This document shows positions 6,647-9,001 of a stretch of DNA of 9,001 nt, one piece after another (position 1 is the first letter of the stretch; each line of letters opens with the position of its first letter). The position numbers were made by a program, and so were the translations under genes. A model generated the notes under the pieces. That model worked only from the letters and a program-made list of their open reading frames with translations. It did not search any database and was not told the DNA's origin. This DNA is from Pseudomonadota bacterium (lineage in GTDB: Bacteria > Pseudomonadota > Alphaproteobacteria > Rhodospirillales > Casp-alpha2), in NCBI GenBank assembly GCA_022563215.1, contig JADFNT010000048.1, positions 1 to 9,001 on the forward strand, in the 5' to 3' direction.

Positions 6647-9001
6647 CTAAAGTTCGCGGGCGATTTCTTCGGTCTCGAAGCATTCGATCATGTCGCCCTG
6701 CTGGATGTCCTGGTAATTGGCGAATGCCATGCCGCATTCCATGCCGTCCTTGACTTCCTTGGCGTCGTCCTTGAAGCGCTTGAGCTGGCTGAGTTCGCCT
6801 TCATGGATGACCACCTCGTCGCGGACCAACCGCACGCGGGCGCCGCGCTTGACCATGCCTTCGGTCACCATGCAGCCGGCGATCTTGCCGACCTTGGAGA
6901 CATTGAAGACCTCTCGGATTTCGGCATAGCCCAGCAGGTTTTCCTTGATCGTCGGCGCCAACATCCCGGAAAGCGCTTTCTTCAGGTCGTCGATGAGGTC
7001 GTAGATGACCGAATAGTAACGGATTTCAATGTTTTCCCGGCGCGCCATCTCGCGGGCCTGGGGATTGGCGCGGACGTTGAAGCCGATAATCAGGGCGCCG
7101 GACGCCTTGGAAAGGGTGACGTCGGATTCGTTGATGCCACCGACCGCCGAATGCAGCACCTGGACCTTGACCTCCTCGGTGCCGAGTTTATCCAGGGCCC
7201 CCAAAATCGCCTCGACGGAGCCGTGAACGTCGCCCTTGACGACCGCCGGCAGTGCCTGGACTTCGTTTCCTTCCTTGATCTTTTCGAACATCTGCTCGAG
7301 CGTCCCGCGGGCGCCGGCGGCGGCCTTTTCATCGCGCCGCCGACGTTGGCGGAAATCGACGACTTCGCGGGCCCGGGCTTCGTTTTCGACGACGGCAACC
7401 TCGTCGCCGGCGGCCGGCGTGCCGTTCAGCCCCAGAACCTCCACCGGTACGGAGGGGCCCGCTTCCTCAAGGCTCTCGCCGTGGGAGCCGACCATGGCCC
7501 GGACACGCCCCCATTCCGAACCGGCGACGAAGATGTCGCCGATCCTAAGGGTGCCGCGCTGCACCAGGACGGTGGCCACCGAACCCCGGCCCTGTTCCAT
7601 CTTGGCTTCGACGACGATGCCTTCGGCCGGCCGGTCGGGGTTGGACTTGAGGTCCAGAAGCTCGGCCTGCAAAAGGATCGCTTCTTCAAGCTTGTCGAGA
7701 TTGGTTTTTTCCGTCGCCGAAATCTCGACCGCCAGGATATCGCCGCCCATTTCCTCGACCACCATTTCATGCTGCAACAGTTCGTTGCGGACGCGGTTGG
7801 CGTCGGCGTCGGGTTTGTCGATTTTGTTGATGGCGACGATGATCGGCACCCCGGCGGCCTTGGCGTGGTCGATGGCTTCTACGGTCTGCGGCATGACGCC
7901 GTCGTCGGCGGCGACGCAAAGGACAACGATATCGGTGACCGAAGCGCCGCGGGCGCGCATATCGGTAAAGGCCTCGTGGCCCGGTGTGTCGATAAAGGTG
8001 ATTTTGGCTCCAGACGACATAGCGACTTGGTAGGCGCCGATGTGCTGGGTAATGCCGCCGGCTTCGTGGGCCGCCACGTCGGTATTGCGGAGGGCGTCCA
8101 ACAACGACGTCTTGCCGTGGTCCACATGGCCCATCACCGTGACAACCGGCGCCCGGGAAACCAGAGCCGAATCATCGTCTTCCTCGCCCTTGAGGCCTAG
8201 TTCCACATCGGCTTCGGAGACGCGTTTCAGTTGGTGGCCGAATTCGGCGACCACCAATTCCGCCGTGTCGGCATCGATGGTTTGGTTGATGGTCGCCTTC
8301 ACGTCCATTTTCATCAACGCCTTGAGGACATCGGCGGCCCGTTCGGCCATGCGGTTAGACAGTTCCTGAACGGTAATGGATTCGGGAATGACAACCTCGC
8401 GGATAACCTTTTGTCCCTCGGAAAGAAGCTGCTGCTGTTGCTGTTTTTCCTTCTCCCGGGCGCGCTTGATAGAGGCCAGGCTGCGGGTGCGCTCTTCGTT
8501 GTCGCCAAGCGCCTCGGCGATGGTCAATTTTCCGGATCGCCGGCGGTGTTCGGTCCGCCTGGTCAGCGGCGACCGCCGGCCTTCGCGGCTGGGTCCCCGC
8601 TTGGCGCGGCCTTTCTGTTCGCCCTCATCATCGCCTTCCAACGCCTCCAGCTTGGCGGCGGCTACCGCGGCCGCGGCCTTGGCCTGTTCCTCGCGGCGGT
8701 GTTCTTCTTTTTCGTCGGCCAGACGGGCTTTTTCCTTTTCGGCCCGTTCGGCTTTTTCGTCCTCGGGGGCGACATCCGTTTCGGATGGGGCCGGTTCCGG
8801 TGAAGCGGTTCCCTCTGTCTTCTTGGCATCTTCAAGGGCGCGGACGCGGGCGGCTTTTTCCTCGACCGTCAGACTGGGGCCGCCGCTTGGCGCCACGGCC
8901 TGTTCGACCGTTTCGCTGATCGGGGCCTTGAAAACCTCAAGTGTCTGCTCCTCGGTCCCCTTTTCCAGCTCACCGGTTACTTCGGTCCTAGTGCCGCCAG
9001 C
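6647..9001 (-). CDS. infB: Translation initiation factor IF-2, 5' end beyond the window
   Basis: IF-2 is the GTPase that brings fMet-tRNA to the 30S subunit and promotes subunit joining. 784 residues are visible with no start codon that looks genuine; the frame is open to the right edge, so the N-terminus is missing. In order: a charged low-complexity stretch rich in Glu, Lys, Arg and Ala to about residue 190, including a run of five Gln (187-191); the IF2_N domain ([29 protein letters not shown], about 204-232); the G domain with G1 GHVDHGKT (291-298), G3 DTPGHE (338-343), G4 NKID (392-395) and G5 SAT (428-430); then domain II and the C-terminal fMet-tRNA-binding region ending at the TAG. 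A GTG at 8896 is in frame but lies within the low-complexity region, and the upstream codons ([10 protein letters not shown]) continue the same style, so it is not the start. First visible gene of the cluster; nusA would be expected further upstream. Confidence 0.97.
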   Translation of the reverse strand, partial: AGGTRTEVTGELEKGTEEQTLEVFKAPISETVEQAVAPSGGPSLTVEEKAARVRALEDAKKTEGTASPEPAPSETDVAPEDEKAERAEKEKARLADEKEEHRREEQAKAAAAVAAAKLEALEGDDEGEQKGRAKRGPSREGRRSPLTRRTEHRRRSGKLTIAEALGDNEERTRSLASIKRAREKEKQQQQQLLSEGQKVIREVVIPESITVQELSNRMAERAADVLKALMKMDVKATINQTIDADTAELVVAEFGHQLKRVSEADVELGLKGEEDDDSALVSRAPVVTVMGHVDHGKTSLLDALRNTDVAAHEAGGITQHIGAYQVAMSSGAKITFIDTPGHEAFTDMRARGASVTDIVVLCVAADDGVMPQTVEAIDHAKAAGVPIIVAINKIDKPDADANRVRNELLQHEMVVEEMGGDILAVEISATEKTNLDKLEEAILLQAELLDLKSNPDRPAEGIVVEAKMEQGRGSVATVLVQRGTLRIGDIFVAGSEWGRVRAMVGSHGESLEEAGPSVPVEVLGLNGTPAAGDEVAVVENEARAREVVDFRQRRRRDEKAAAGARGTLEQMFEKIKEGNEVQALPAVVKGDVHGSVEAILGALDKLGTEEVKVQVLHSAVGGINESDVTLSKASGALIIGFNVRANPQAREMARRENIEIRYYSVIYDLIDDLKKALSGMLAPTIKENLLGYAEIREVFNVSKVGKIAGCMVTEGMVKRGARVRLVRDEVVIHEGELSQLKRFKDDAKEVKDGMECGMAFANYQDIQQGDMIECFETEEIAREL

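Noticed and set aside
6803..8200. Open frame of 465 codons on the plus strand opposite infB.
   Set aside because: Same explanation: the minus-strand IF-2 has all G motifs intact, and this frame has Asp/Val/Gly-rich shadow composition.

Overview
The window holds eight protein-coding genes, all on the minus strand and read from right to left in this order: infB (5' end off the right edge), rbfA, truB, rpsO, pnp, fabA, fabB and fabI (3' end off the left edge). The DNA is GC-rich and dense in genes. The protein sequences look alphaproteobacterial, probably Rhodospirillales-like. This rests on the style of FabA/FabB/FabI, of PNPase (its N-terminus reads RKEIEWGG) and of IF-2 with its long charged N-terminus. 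The lineage is inferred by eye, not from a search. I see no mobile element, CRISPR array, tRNA or rRNA.

Right part (about 2689-9001): the widely conserved translation and RNA-metabolism cluster. It encodes initiation factor IF-2, the 30S maturation factor RbfA, the tRNA U55 pseudouridine synthase TruB, ribosomal protein S15 and the 3'-5' exoribonuclease PNPase. Gaps are short and rbfA overlaps truB by 11 bases, so this is very likely one operon. The rpsO-pnp gap (130 bases) is the exception: it carries a near-perfect tandem direct repeat just upstream of the pnp start. The cluster ends in a strong intrinsic terminator at 2626-2665, right after pnp.

Left part (1-2608): a second transcription unit for unsaturated fatty acid synthesis. 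It encodes FabA (dehydratase/isomerase), FabB (ketoacyl-ACP synthase I) and FabI (NADH-dependent enoyl-ACP reductase). A TATAAT box inside an imperfect palindrome lies between the pnp terminator and fabA and is the likely promoter region. fabA has no ATG or GTG at the expected place and is best read from a TTG. fabI is best read from a GTG.

This is essentially core-genome sequence. I did not find an undescribed system. The points most worth a second look are the duplicated pnp leader element, the AT-rich palindrome and odd start of fabA, and a Phe in place of an active-site Tyr in FabI.
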